DNA from: an uncultured Pelagibacteraceae bacterium | Lineage (GTDB): Bacteria; Pseudomonadota; Alphaproteobacteria; Pelagibacterales; Pelagibacteraceae | Length of the DNA stretch: 64,000 bases | Direction: 5' to 3' | Assembly: GCA_902598315.1 (NCBI GenBank) | Contig: CACKBP010000002.1 | Location: forward strand, 62,001 to 126,000 | In this document: one piece after another, positions 7,638 through 16,063 of the stretch | How the letters are laid out: every line of letters begins with the position of its first letter | How positions within the stretch are numbered: position 1 is the stretch's first letter | Notes under the pieces: generated by a model | Database searches by the model: none | What the model saw: only the letters and a program-made list of their open reading frames with translations | What the model was told of the DNA's origin: nothing | Program-made: the position numbers and the translations under genes

Positions 7638-8678
7638 ATGATCAAAGTTGGCGAGCACATTACCGTTGATTTTCTTGGTGTAAAAAAAGACTATTCACCT
7701 GAATTTTATGAAAAAGTTATTTATAAAATAGCAAAAGCTGCTAAGGTGGAAATATTAAACGTTGCTTCTCATAAATTTGAACCGCAAGGTTTTACTTTAG
7801 TTGCGTTGTTATCTGAAAGCCATTTTAGTTTTCACACATTTCCTGAAAGGGGTGTCATCAGTTTTGATTTTTTTACATGTGGAAAGGTGAACCCAAAAGT
7901 TGCCCTAAAAATTCTAAGAAAAGAGATTGACCATCAAAGAGTCGTAGCTAATGCTTTTGATCGAAGTAGCGTGGGTCTTTATGATGATATTTATAGCACT
8001 CCAGGCCAAAGGAAATTCTATGTGGTCAAAGATGTTTTAGAAAAATTCACTTCTAAAGTCGGTCAATTTGTTGAAATTATGGATTTAGAAGAGTTCGGTC
8101 ACGCCTTATTTATAGATCATGAAATTCAAGTAGCTGAAAAAGATGAAAAAATTTATAGCTCAAATTTTTTTAAATCCAGTTATGATTTGAGTAAAAAAAA
8201 TAACAATGTTGCAATAATTGGTGGAGGAGACGGAGGTGTTGCAAGAGCTTGTTTAGAGAATAACTCTAATTACATCGATTGGTTTGAATTAGATCCTGAG
8301 ATAGTAGATGTTTGTTATCGCCATTTACCTAAAGTTTGCTCTAAAGTTAAAAAGAGCAATAAAATAAAAACTTTTTGGGGAGATGCATTCAAAAGTATAA
8401 AAGAGATAGAGGATTCAAAATACGATAAAATTTTTGTAGATTTAAACGACGATCAATATTGCATTGATTTAGCAAAAAAAAATATGAAAGGTTTAAAAAG
8501 AATTCTAAAAAAAGGCGGCGTAATTACTGCTCAAGTCGGAAGTCAGGATAAAAAACCTAAACAAGTTGATAACTGGTGTAAGGTTTTAGGAAAAAGCTTT
8601 GGAAACGTCAAATTATCCGGTGCTTATATTCCTAGCTTTGACTGCAAATGGAATTTCGCCTCATCTATAATGAAGTAA
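7638..8678 (+). CDS. speD/speE: Bifunctional S-adenosylmethionine decarboxylase / spermidine synthase (SpeD-SpeE fusion)
   Basis: Residues 1 to about 120 form a prokaryotic SAM decarboxylase: the self-cleavage site is Glu60-Ser61 in SESHFSFHTFPE, with His66 and Cys81 at the family spacing, so Ser61 should become the pyruvoyl cofactor. From about residue 130 an aminopropyltransferase domain follows, with the SAM-binding GGGDGG at 195-200 and the acidic FVDLNDD strand. The fused enzyme would decarboxylate SAM and pass the aminopropyl group to putrescine or another diamine, releasing MTA. No frameshift is needed and both domains keep their key residues. It lies 6 bases after the aldolase gene, ending the MTA block. 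Confidence 0.92.
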   Translation: MIKVGEHITVDFLGVKKDYSPEFYEKVIYKIAKAAKVEILNVASHKFEPQGFTLVALLSESHFSFHTFPERGVISFDFFTCGKVNPKVALKILRKEIDHQRVVANAFDRSSVGLYDDIYSTPGQRKFYVVKDVLEKFTSKVGQFVEIMDLEEFGHALFIDHEIQVAEKDEKIYSSNFFKSSYDLSKKNNNVAIIGGGDGGVARACLENNSNYIDWFELDPEIVDVCYRHLPKVCSKVKKSNKIKTFWGDAFKSIKEIEDSKYDKIFVDLNDDQYCIDLAKKNMKGLKRILKKGGVITAQVGSQDKKPKQVDNWCKVLGKSFGNVKLSGAYIPSFDCKWNFASSIMK

Positions 8679-9554
8679 TCAATTTTTAGGCCTGTAAAAG
8701 GATTTTACAAAAAAAATCGCACTAAATATTCCCATTAGCTCAATAAGCCCTATCACAATAGTAAAATAATTAAATTTTATACAACCTATAAAAATTTTTT
8801 TTAAAGATTTGACAAAATTTGGTAAAATTTTCCTGATCGCATAAAAATAACTATGATTTTTTCTATAAAAATAAAATTTAGACCAATTAAAATGAAATGC
8901 TCTAGTTTTTTCAACTAAATTTTTAAATTTTAGCGGTATAGAACCAGATCCAATATGGTGAAATTTAACTTTTTTTAAAACAAAAATTTTCTTTTCATAT
9001 TTTTTTATATTTTGAGAAAAATCAATTGTCTCAAAATAAAGAAAAAAATTTTCATCAAAAGAAATTTTATTTATTATATTTTTATTAATAAGAAAGTTAT
9101 TATCAATTCTATCTACTTCAGTAATATCATATTTTTTAAATTTTTTGTTAAACGAGGAAATTTTTTTTTTTGAAAAAATTTCATAATTTTTATAAACTTT
9201 TTCTTTTTTGTAGGTTGGTGAAATAATTCCAAAATTTTTTATATTTTTAGCGCATTTAATTAAAATTTTTATAGATTTTAAACTAATATCTAAATCAGGA
9301 TTATTTAAAAAAACAAGCTTTGTTTTTGCATTTTTGATACCAAGATTATAGCTTCTTGCTAACCCAAGGTTCTGATTTGGAATTAATACTTTAACATTTT
9401 TAAATTTCTCTAATGATTTTTTTATATTAAAATCTAAAGAATTTTCAATTATAATAATTTTAAAGTTTTTAGAAAATTTTTTTATAAACTTTTTTAAAAG
9501 ATTTTGACTCTGATAAGAGCTGAAAATGATAGTTAAGTCTTTATTCATAATCAT
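8679..9554 (-). CDS. Family 2 glycosyltransferase
   Basis: A GT-A fold protein of 291 residues with LTIIFSSYQSQ at the start, NQNLGLARSYNLGIK and FLNNPDLD as the donor and metal region. The C-terminal FNWSKFYFYRKN segment pairs it with the glycosyltransferase at 2699-3556, so they are diverged paralogs. Its ATG lies inside the end of the upstream methyltransferase (14-base overlap), and its stop is immediately beside the speDE stop. Acceptor and donor unknown; surface glycan assembly is likely. Confidence 0.78.
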   Translation of the reverse strand: MIMNKDLTIIFSSYQSQNLLKKFIKKFSKNFKIIIIENSLDFNIKKSLEKFKNVKVLIPNQNLGLARSYNLGIKNAKTKLVFLNNPDLDISLKSIKILIKCAKNIKNFGIISPTYKKEKVYKNYEIFSKKKISSFNKKFKKYDITEVDRIDNNFLINKNIINKISFDENFFLYFETIDFSQNIKKYEKKIFVLKKVKFHHIGSGSIPLKFKNLVEKTRAFHFNWSKFYFYRKNHSYFYAIRKILPNFVKSLKKIFIGCIKFNYFTIVIGLIELMGIFSAIFFVKSFYRPKN

Positions 9555-10263
9555 TAATTACATTTAATAGTTCTTCATATTCAATTAAGTTCAAATAATG
9601 TTTATAATTTTGAGCATAGTCGTTAAAACTAATTTCAGAAAAATTTTTTTGATTTAATTCTAATTTTTTTCTATTTTTCCTTTTGAGAATAACTCCTATC
9701 CCTTCATCTGCATAACAACAATATGAGTCTACATTTTCTTTTGTTCTAAATTCCAAAAATGCTCTCCAAGTATCCCCATTCCAGTCAATTTGGCACCTTG
9801 GAACTGCTTGATAGTAGTAGTTTCTCGGCATGCAATCATGCAACAGAATAATCCCACCGTCTTTAAGCGCATAAAGAGAGTTTTTAATATCCCTCTTAAC
9901 TTGCTCGTAATGGTGTAATCCATCTATAAAAATTAAATTAAATTTTTCAGTATTTTTCGAAAAAAAATTGTCACTAGTATCCCTAACAGTACCTCCAGAG
10001 GTAGGATCAACGCCTATTTTACTATGACACTTAATTTGACTAAATAGTTCATTTTTAAATGTGCCAATCTCTAAGTAAGTTTTAAATTTTTTTAAATCGA
10101 TTATCTTCTGAACAATTTCAATACGATTTTTTTTAGTTTTAAATGAAATATCAATTTTTTTAGATTTATATCCTCCATTAAAATAATGAAATAAATAAAA
10201 AAATTTCATCACGTTTTTGCTTATTAATAGCCTTTGAATTTTTTTTTTCAAAAAATTTTTCAT
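9541..10263 (-). CDS. Class I SAM-dependent methyltransferase (Methyltransf_24-like)
   Basis: The 240-residue protein has motif I TYLEIGTFKNELFSQI, an FNLIFIDGLHHYEQVKRDI strand typical of O-methyltransferases of the macrocin/cephalosporin-hydroxylase-related group, and GGIILLHDCMPRNY. It probably methylates a sugar or another surface-linked small molecule, judged by the downstream glycosyltransferase with which it overlaps. Substrate cannot be read from sequence. Confidence 0.7.
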   Translation of the reverse strand: MKNFLKKKIQRLLISKNVMKFFYLFHYFNGGYKSKKIDISFKTKKNRIEIVQKIIDLKKFKTYLEIGTFKNELFSQIKCHSKIGVDPTSGGTVRDTSDNFFSKNTEKFNLIFIDGLHHYEQVKRDIKNSLYALKDGGIILLHDCMPRNYYYQAVPRCQIDWNGDTWRAFLEFRTKENVDSYCCYADEGIGVILKRKNRKKLELNQKNFSEISFNDYAQNYKHYLNLIEYEELLNVINDYE

Positions 10264-10338
10264 ACTTATTCTTAATTTATATAGTTGATTATTAATTAAT
10301 TTAATAGATGTAATTTAACTAATAGGTTAAGGTGGGAT

Positions 10339-11136
10339 ATGTTTAAAGTTTCTTGTATTCAATTGAGGTCAAATGAAAATAAAGAATATAATTTAAAAGT
10401 TACCTCTAAACTCATAAAAAAAGCTGTAAACCAAGGCACTGATTTTATAATTACCCCAGAGGTCTCTTCAGTTTTTTCTTTAAATAAAAAAAAATTATTA
10501 AAAATTTGCACCTCTATGAGAGAAGATTCTTACTTGAAAGGTATCAGAAATTTAGCAAAAAATTATAAAAAATGGATATTAATAGGATCTTTGATTATAA
10601 AAATTTCTAAAAATAAATTAGCAAACAGATCTGTTTTAATTGATAAAAGTGGCAAAGTTAGAACTTATTACGATAAAATTCACATGTATGATGTTAATTT
10701 AAGTAAAAAGGAAAAATATTTTGAATCAAAGAGTTTTAGTCCAGGAAACAAAGCAAAGACTTTCAACTTACCTTGGGGAAAGATTGGTCTAACAATTTGT
10801 TATGATCTTAGATTTCCAATTCTATATAGAAAACTGGCTAAGTCAGGATCATTATTTTTAACTGTTCCATCTGCCTTCACTGAGACCACAGGCAAGAAAC
10901 ATTGGCATTCTTTATTAAAAGCTAGAGCTATAGAAAATTTTTGTTATGTCTTCGCCCCTGCGCAGGGTGGGACACATTATAACGGAAGAAAAACATTTGG
11001 ACATTCATTAATAATTTCTCCAGATGGAAAAATATTAAAAGAGTTAAAAAAAACAGAGGGCGTGATCACAGCTGCTGTAAATCCTAAACTATCAAAAAAT
11101 CTTAGGTCAAGAATACCTAGTTTAAGGGGCGATTAA
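10339..11136 (+). CDS. Nit1-like carbon-nitrogen hydrolase, probable deaminated-glutathione amidase
   Basis: A nitrilase-superfamily amidase of 265 residues with the catalytic triad Glu41 (TPEVSS), Lys113 (YDKIHMYD) and Cys154 (TICYDLRFP). The segment SAFTETTGKKHWHSLLKARAIEN and APAQGGTHYNGRKTFGHS follow the pattern of the Nit1 branch, whose members hydrolyse deaminated glutathione as a metabolite-repair step. An omega-amidase role in methionine salvage (MtnU-type) is the alternative, since MTA genes are nearby, but the HW and AQGG features favour Nit1. It has its own divergent promoter region of about 75 bases. Confidence 0.8.
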   Translation: MFKVSCIQLRSNENKEYNLKVTSKLIKKAVNQGTDFIITPEVSSVFSLNKKKLLKICTSMREDSYLKGIRNLAKNYKKWILIGSLIIKISKNKLANRSVLIDKSGKVRTYYDKIHMYDVNLSKKEKYFESKSFSPGNKAKTFNLPWGKIGLTICYDLRFPILYRKLAKSGSLFLTVPSAFTETTGKKHWHSLLKARAIENFCYVFAPAQGGTHYNGRKTFGHSLIISPDGKILKELKKTEGVITAAVNPKLSKNLRSRIPSLRGD

Positions 11137-11532
11137 CTATTCGTAAGACTTCACTTCTTTTATATTTGATCCGAAAGCATTGTTAATTGCCAATTTAATT
11201 TTTGCTCTCTCATCGTTAAATTTGTAAACATTTCTCGCAAGTTGAATAAATTTTTCATCAAATTTATTATTTTTTTCAGCAGATCTTTTTCCGTCTTCAA
11301 TATCCCAAAGTTTTAAATTTATATTTTTTAAATCATTCTTAAAACTCAAAATTTTACTTTCATTATTAATTGATTTTTTTAAAGTTTCATTTAATGAAAC
11401 TAATTCTTTATTCACCTCTACCAATTTTTCTCTATTACTTATTTTTTCTTTTTTGATTTCTAAAATGGTAATTTTATCTAATAATTCACCAACTGATATT
11501 TCTGCCAATATTTTGTCCATTTTTTCACTCAT
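11137..11532 (-). CDS. Small coiled-coil protein, resembles DUF6165
   Basis: A 131-residue, charged, mostly helical protein. The opening EISVGELLDKITILEIKKEKI resembles the conserved N-terminus I associate with DUF6165, a family of unknown function often found next to glycosyltransferases. No signal peptide or membrane segment. It is divergent from a family 9 glycosyltransferase with a 46-base gap and abuts the stop of the amidase gene tail to tail. No function can be assigned. Confidence 0.6.
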   Translation of the reverse strand: MSEKMDKILAEISVGELLDKITILEIKKEKISNREKLVEVNKELVSLNETLKKSINNESKILSFKNDLKNINLKLWDIEDGKRSAEKNNKFDEKFIQLARNVYKFNDERAKIKLAINNAFGSNIKEVKSYE

Positions 11533-11578
11533 AATAATATTTGACTATATTAAACATTAAATATACTTCGAAATAATA

Positions 11579-12511
11579 ATGTCAAATATATTAATAATAA
11601 AGCATGGTTCTTTAGGTGATTTAATTCAAGCAAATGGAGCCATGAAAGATATAAAAAATTTTTACAAAAATAGAAAAGTATTTTTACTTACAGCTCAGCC
11701 ATATGCAATTTTTATGTCAGAATGCCCTTATTTAGATGGTGTCATTATAGATAAAAGGTTGCCTAGATGGAATTTATTTTATTTAAAAAATTTAAAAAAC
11801 AAATTAGCAAAATATAATTTTACGAAAATCTATGATTTGCAAAATTCAAGCAGAACAAAATTTTATAAAAGATTTATTTTGAAAAATATAGAATGGTCTT
11901 CTACAGAAACTTCATTAGAGCCAGGTCAAAAAAAGAGCGATTTCGATAAAGACCCTGTTCTTGATAGGATGGAAATTCAATTAAAAAAAAGTGGATTACA
12001 AACTGAATTTGTAAAAAATATAGATTTGAATTGGGCTATATCAGATATCTCTAGATTAAAAAAACAATATGCAAATGACGAATATATTTTGTTATTTCCT
12101 TTTTGCTCAAAAAAACTTCCTCAAAAAAAATGGCCTTTTTTCAAAGATTTAATTTCACGACTAAAACAAGATTATAAAAATAAATATCCAATTTTGCTAG
12201 CTCCAGGACCAGATGAAATTGACGAAGCTAATGAATTGAATGCTAAAGTAGTTTTAGATAATAATCAGCCAATTAATATTAAAACTTTAATATCTTTAAT
12301 AAGTAAGGCTAAATTTATTATTGCAAATGACACGGGACCCGCTCATATAGCTTCACATTTAGATAAAGCAGGAATTGTACTTTTTGGAAGCCATACGACT
12401 GCAAAGAAAGTGAGTATTGAAAATTTTAATTTCAAAGCACTTAGTGTTGAAAATCTAAAGAATTTGGAAGTGGAAACCGTTATTAAGAAAATAAAATCTA
12501 AATTAAATTGA
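11579..12511 (+). CDS. Family 9 glycosyltransferase (heptosyltransferase-like)
   Basis: The N-terminal ILIIKHGSLGDLIQA is the signature of the ADP-heptose:LPS heptosyltransferase family, and the C-terminal half has IIANDTGPAHIASHL and VLFGSHTTA, the donor-binding face. Length 310 is slightly short but complete. Likely role: adding heptose or a related sugar to lipopolysaccharide core. A second family 9 enzyme is encoded at 59965-60918. Its last 14 bases overlap the next gene tail to tail. Confidence 0.85.
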   Translation: MSNILIIKHGSLGDLIQANGAMKDIKNFYKNRKVFLLTAQPYAIFMSECPYLDGVIIDKRLPRWNLFYLKNLKNKLAKYNFTKIYDLQNSSRTKFYKRFILKNIEWSSTETSLEPGQKKSDFDKDPVLDRMEIQLKKSGLQTEFVKNIDLNWAISDISRLKKQYANDEYILLFPFCSKKLPQKKWPFFKDLISRLKQDYKNKYPILLAPGPDEIDEANELNAKVVLDNNQPINIKTLISLISKAKFIIANDTGPAHIASHLDKAGIVLFGSHTTAKKVSIENFNFKALSVENLKNLEVETVIKKIKSKLN

Positions 12512-13583
12512 TATATTTTTTTACAATTTTATCCCAAGCAAAGCCTTTGGAAAATTCAAAAGCATTAGCACCGAGTTCTTTATATTTTTCGTTTGATAAA
12601 ATTTTTAAGAGTGTATCGTAAATAGCATTTAAATCATTTCCATTACAAAGATATCCTGTTACACCAGATTTTATTGCATCTCCTTCACCGCCATATATTC
12701 CTCCAATTGACGGCTTCCCATAAGATGCAGCCTCAATATAAGTAATACCAAATCCCTCAACTGATTTTTTATAAACAACCGAAGGCATTACGAATACATC
12801 TGATTGTTCAAGTAAACCAACTTTTTCTTGTTCTGTGGAGCTAAAAATTAATTCGACATTTTTTTCTAAACCTAATTCTTTTCTTAATTTCTCAAGATTT
12901 TTTCTTTCATCCCCATCACCAATTGATACATATTTTAAATTTGGAAATTTTGGTAAAAGATTTTTAATTGACATTAAAATATTTTGATGGCTTTTACGCC
13001 CATCTAATCTAGAAACAGTAATTAACTTCGGTGACGCGTTACTAAAAATATTTTTAGAAAACTCTCTAGCTGTTTCACTTACATCAATAGGATAGTTACA
13101 ACCAGGATTGATGACATGAATATCTTTTAATCCAAGTTTTAAACCTAATTCCTTTGTAAATTTTGAATTTGCAATTATAAAATCTGCTTTTTCTAATGAT
13201 TTTAAAACCCTTTTATTTAAAGAAGAACCAACAGGATGATTTATCTCCTTTGAGTGAATTAAGCAAAAAGATTTTGTTTTCTTGAGGATTTCTAAATCAA
13301 TATTTTCAATACTTTTCCAATGATCAAAGAAACATGCTCTTATTTGATTTTGTTTAATAAAATCTTTGACTAAATTAGCTTTTCTATACTTTCTAAATAT
13401 TTTAAAACCTGAAATTCTTTCTATATTTAATTTAGAATTTTGATCATAAGTATTTGCGTCTTGATAATTATCTGCAAATACTTTTACTGGACCATGATTT
13501 GTAAGAGCATTAGACAAACCTTCCATGAGGTTTTGCATACCACCAAGTTCAGGAGGAAAATTTCTTGTAGAAACTAAAAACAT
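12498..13583 (-). CDS. Family 4 glycosyltransferase
   Basis: A GT-B fold protein of 361 residues: FPPELGGMQNLMEGL near the N-terminus forms the acceptor loop, LITVSRLDGRKSHQNIL starts the second domain, and FVMPSVVYKKSVEGFGITYIEAASYGKPSIGG contains the EX7E-type donor site. It is likely to extend a surface glycan using a nucleotide sugar. Start is taken at MFLVSTRNFPPE, sharing one base with the stop of the upstream thioredoxin-like gene, which suggests co-transcription. Confidence 0.85.
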   Translation of the reverse strand: MFLVSTRNFPPELGGMQNLMEGLSNALTNHGPVKVFADNYQDANTYDQNSKLNIERISGFKIFRKYRKANLVKDFIKQNQIRACFFDHWKSIENIDLEILKKTKSFCLIHSKEINHPVGSSLNKRVLKSLEKADFIIANSKFTKELGLKLGLKDIHVINPGCNYPIDVSETAREFSKNIFSNASPKLITVSRLDGRKSHQNILMSIKNLLPKFPNLKYVSIGDGDERKNLEKLRKELGLEKNVELIFSSTEQEKVGLLEQSDVFVMPSVVYKKSVEGFGITYIEAASYGKPSIGGIYGGEGDAIKSGVTGYLCNGNDLNAIYDTLLKILSNEKYKELGANAFEFSKGFAWDKIVKKYINLI

Positions 13584-14140
13584 TAATTAAACCACTTGAT
13601 ATTACATCCCATACTAGGAGTTTGCTCTTTTGGACCAGCTTGTGTTTCAGAAATCATTTTCATTGCTATTTTTAAATCACTATCTCCACCTGAAACAGGT
13701 TTTAAATCTTTAAGCTCTCTGAATCTTCCTCGATACTGAAGCTTCAGTTCCTTATTGTATCCAAAGAAATCAGGTGTGCAAACTGCACCGTACTTTCTTG
13801 CAATCTCTTGTGTTTCATCTATTAAATAATTTATCTCTCCAAAATTATTTGTTTTTGCAAATTTAATCATATTATCGAAAGAGTCTTCAGGATAATTTTT
13901 AGTATCATTAGACATAATTGCAATAGAGTTAATCCCGTCTTTTTTTAATTCGTTACAATCCTTTGCTAAATCACGAATAATAGCTTTTACGTAAGGACAG
14001 TGATTACATATGAACATAATAAGTGTAGCTTTTTCACCTTTAACATCATTAAGGGAGATTATTTTATTTTCTATTGATTTTAGTTTGAAATCCTCAGCTT
14101 TTTTTCCAAAATCGCATACTGGTGTCTTTGTTAAAGCCAT
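13583..14140 (-). CDS. Thioredoxin-fold protein, peroxiredoxin-like
   Basis: The 185 residues follow the AhpC/TSA-like fold: an N-terminal FGKKAEDFKLKSIENK segment, then FICNHCPYVKA with a Cys-x-x-Cys, and a cis-Pro region CTPDFFGY. Proteins with this CNHCPYV motif form a distinct thioredoxin-like family of about 185-190 residues of unproven role, probably thiol reductases. No signal peptide, so cytoplasmic. It is divergent from the gamma carbonic anhydrase gene and one-base coupled to the glycosyltransferase. Confidence 0.8.
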   Translation of the reverse strand: MALTKTPVCDFGKKAEDFKLKSIENKIISLNDVKGEKATLIMFICNHCPYVKAIIRDLAKDCNELKKDGINSIAIMSNDTKNYPEDSFDNMIKFAKTNNFGEINYLIDETQEIARKYGAVCTPDFFGYNKELKLQYRGRFRELKDLKPVSGGDSDLKIAMKMISETQAGPKEQTPSMGCNIKWFN

Positions 14141-14181
14141 AATATATTATAAGATAATTAATAATACATTACAGCAAATTT

Positions 14182-14685
14182 ATGATTTATGATGTTAACG
14201 GTCATACTCCTAAAATGGATCCAGACAGCTGGGTAGCTTCTAATGCAGTTATCATTGGAAGAGTTGAATTAAAAAAGAATTCTAATATTTGGTTTAATGC
14301 AACTTTAAGAGGTGATTTAGAACCAATTATTATTGGCGAGGGTTCGAACATTCAAGATGGCAGCGTAATACACACAGACCCAGGATGTCCAACTATTGTA
14401 GGAAAGGGAGTTACAGTAGGTCATATGGTTATGCTTCATGGATGTGAAATTTCAGATGATTGTATTATAGGAATAGGCTCAACTATTTTAAACAAAGCAA
14501 AGATTGGAAAAAATTGTATCATCGGAGCAAACTCATTAGTAACAGAAAATAAAGTTATTCCAGACAGATCACTTGTATTGGGAAGCCCTGGTAAAGTGGT
14601 CAGACAAGTTACAGATGAAGAAATAAAACATATCAAAGAAAACGCCAGAGACTATGTCGAAAATATTAAAAAATATAAGAAATAG
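14182..14685 (+). CDS. Gamma carbonic anhydrase-like hexapeptide protein (YrdA family)
   Basis: The 167-residue protein is a left-handed beta-helix with repeated hexapeptides (for example IIGRVELKKNSNIWFNATLRGDL) and metal-ligand histidines in VIHTDPG and VGHMVMLHGC. The family includes gamma carbonic anhydrases and YrdA/CaiE/PaaY proteins; whether this one hydrates CO2 cannot be told. Length is standard. The following gene starts 32 bases before its stop in another frame. Confidence 0.88.
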   Translation: MIYDVNGHTPKMDPDSWVASNAVIIGRVELKKNSNIWFNATLRGDLEPIIIGEGSNIQDGSVIHTDPGCPTIVGKGVTVGHMVMLHGCEISDDCIIGIGSTILNKAKIGKNCIIGANSLVTENKVIPDRSLVLGSPGKVVRQVTDEEIKHIKENARDYVENIKKYKK

Positions 14686-15463
14686 TTTTTTTTTATTTGC
14701 CATTTTATTATCAGGCTTTTCAAATTTGGATGCTAAAAACAGTAAAGATGTCTCTAATACTGAGGTAAAAAGAAAAACTATCTCTCACAAAAAAAAATAT
14801 TCTCTAACTTTAGCTAATAGCAAAGATGGTCATCCTGTAAGATCTGGAAAAAAATCTTACAGATTTGAAGTAAGATTAGGCGATTGCGGTAAAGATAGCG
14901 GACATGATGATTGTAAAAAAGATAGACAAAGAACTGAGCTTCAATTCAAAAAACATCAAATGGGTAAAAAAGATCATTGGTATTCTGCATCAATTTATTT
15001 ACCCGAAAACTATCAATCAGTAGCCCCTGTTAGAACTACTTTTGCTCAACTTTATGAAAAAGGCTGGAAACCTATTCTTATGATTACAGATAGAAGTGGT
15101 GAATGGTTAGAAGTAGGAAGAATGTGGAGTGGCGAGTATGTTGAAATGAAAAAGGCAATCAGGATAAATGATATGAGAGGAAAATGGACTGATGTACTAA
15201 TTAACGCTCGATACTCAAGAGAAGAAAATGGATTCATGAAAGTTTGGATTAATAATAAATTAATATTAAATGCTGAGAATATAAAAAATATTACACCATA
15301 CACTAAAAGAGGTGTAGGACTAGATTTTGGAATTTATCAGACATTTGTAAGCGGGTGGAAAAGGGAACATGGAGATAAACCCTATCCAAATATGGTCGTT
15401 TATTTTGATGAAGTTAATTTAGGCTCGACAAAAGAAAAAGTTACCAAAAAATTAGGGAACTAA
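14654..15463 (+). CDS. Secreted polysaccharide-lyase-like protein (heparin lyase I type fold)
   Basis: The first 27 residues form a signal peptide (basic start, hydrophobic FFLFAILLSGF, then DAK). The mature part resembles the beta-jelly-roll polysaccharide lyase family PF14099: FEVRLGDCGK, RQRTELQF, HWYSASIYLP and, near the end, VVYFDEVNLG. Members cleave or bind acidic glycans; here the enzyme would act in the periplasm or outside. Two cysteines lie in DCGKDSGHDDCKKD. Enzyme activity is not assured. It overlaps the carbonic-anhydrase-like gene by 32 bases and ends overlapping the next gene tail to tail by 12. Confidence 0.7.
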   Translation: MSKILKNIRNSFFLFAILLSGFSNLDAKNSKDVSNTEVKRKTISHKKKYSLTLANSKDGHPVRSGKKSYRFEVRLGDCGKDSGHDDCKKDRQRTELQFKKHQMGKKDHWYSASIYLPENYQSVAPVRTTFAQLYEKGWKPILMITDRSGEWLEVGRMWSGEYVEMKKAIRINDMRGKWTDVLINARYSREENGFMKVWINNKLILNAENIKNITPYTKRGVGLDFGIYQTFVSGWKREHGDKPYPNMVVYFDEVNLGSTKEKVTKKLGN

Positions 15464-16060
15464 CCAAGTAAATTTTTTCGATCCATTTAGATCGATTATT
15501 GCTCTTCGATGACCTTTTGCTGCTAAATAAAGCCACTCAATACTTTTAATTTTACATTTAATGACGCAAAAGTTTTTATAACCGGCTTCACTTTCTTCTT
15601 TAGTAAAATCAAAATTATCAAACTTATTATCTAACCCAGAGGTCGGTTTTTCAGACTCTGTTCCAGGTCCATTAGTAACCAAGTAACATTTTCTACTAAT
15701 ATGGCCAGTTTTTTCCCAAGACACTTTTGTAACATCATTATTATAATTTACTTCACATTCAGCCTTTACTCTAAGTTGTATTTTTTCTTCTTTACTATAA
15801 AATAAAATAGAGCACTTAGGATTTTTTTTTATTTTCTCAATTTTTGAAGATCTAATATCACTATGGTATTGAATAGAATTATTTTGTTGATCTGCTTTTC
15901 TAAGAACTACCACTCTACCATCAAGATCTTTATCATTTCCGCAAATAAAAACTGGAGTTCTGAATTCAGAGGATCTATCTTTGACAGCTTTCGATAATAA
16001 ATCCCAGATTTTTTTTTCAATCTCTTTTGAATCTTCGTAGTAACTGACTGTTTTTGACAC
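15452..16060 (-). CDS. Pyridoxamine 5'-phosphate oxidase-family flavoprotein
   Basis: A split-barrel FMN-binding protein of 202 residues. RTPVFICGNDKDLDGRVVVLRK and YHSDIRSSKIEKIKKNPKCSILFY match the FMN site of the PNPOx superfamily. Genuine PdxH proteins end in WKxxRLAP; this one ends KKFTWLVP, and the middle is closer to the broader Alr4036-like group, so vitamin B6 oxidation is possible but not shown. It lies 3 bases downstream of the dehydrogenase gene and is probably co-transcribed. Confidence 0.75.
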   Translation of the reverse strand: MSKTVSYYEDSKEIEKKIWDLLSKAVKDRSSEFRTPVFICGNDKDLDGRVVVLRKADQQNNSIQYHSDIRSSKIEKIKKNPKCSILFYSKEEKIQLRVKAECEVNYNNDVTKVSWEKTGHISRKCYLVTNGPGTESEKPTSGLDNKFDNFDFTKEESEAGYKNFCVIKCKIKSIEWLYLAAKGHRRAIIDLNGSKKFTWLVP

Positions 16061-16063
16061 GAT

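Noticed and set aside
15452-16060. Calling the FMN protein PdxH
   Set aside because: The C-terminus lacks the usual RLAP ending and the core differs, so only the superfamily is named.
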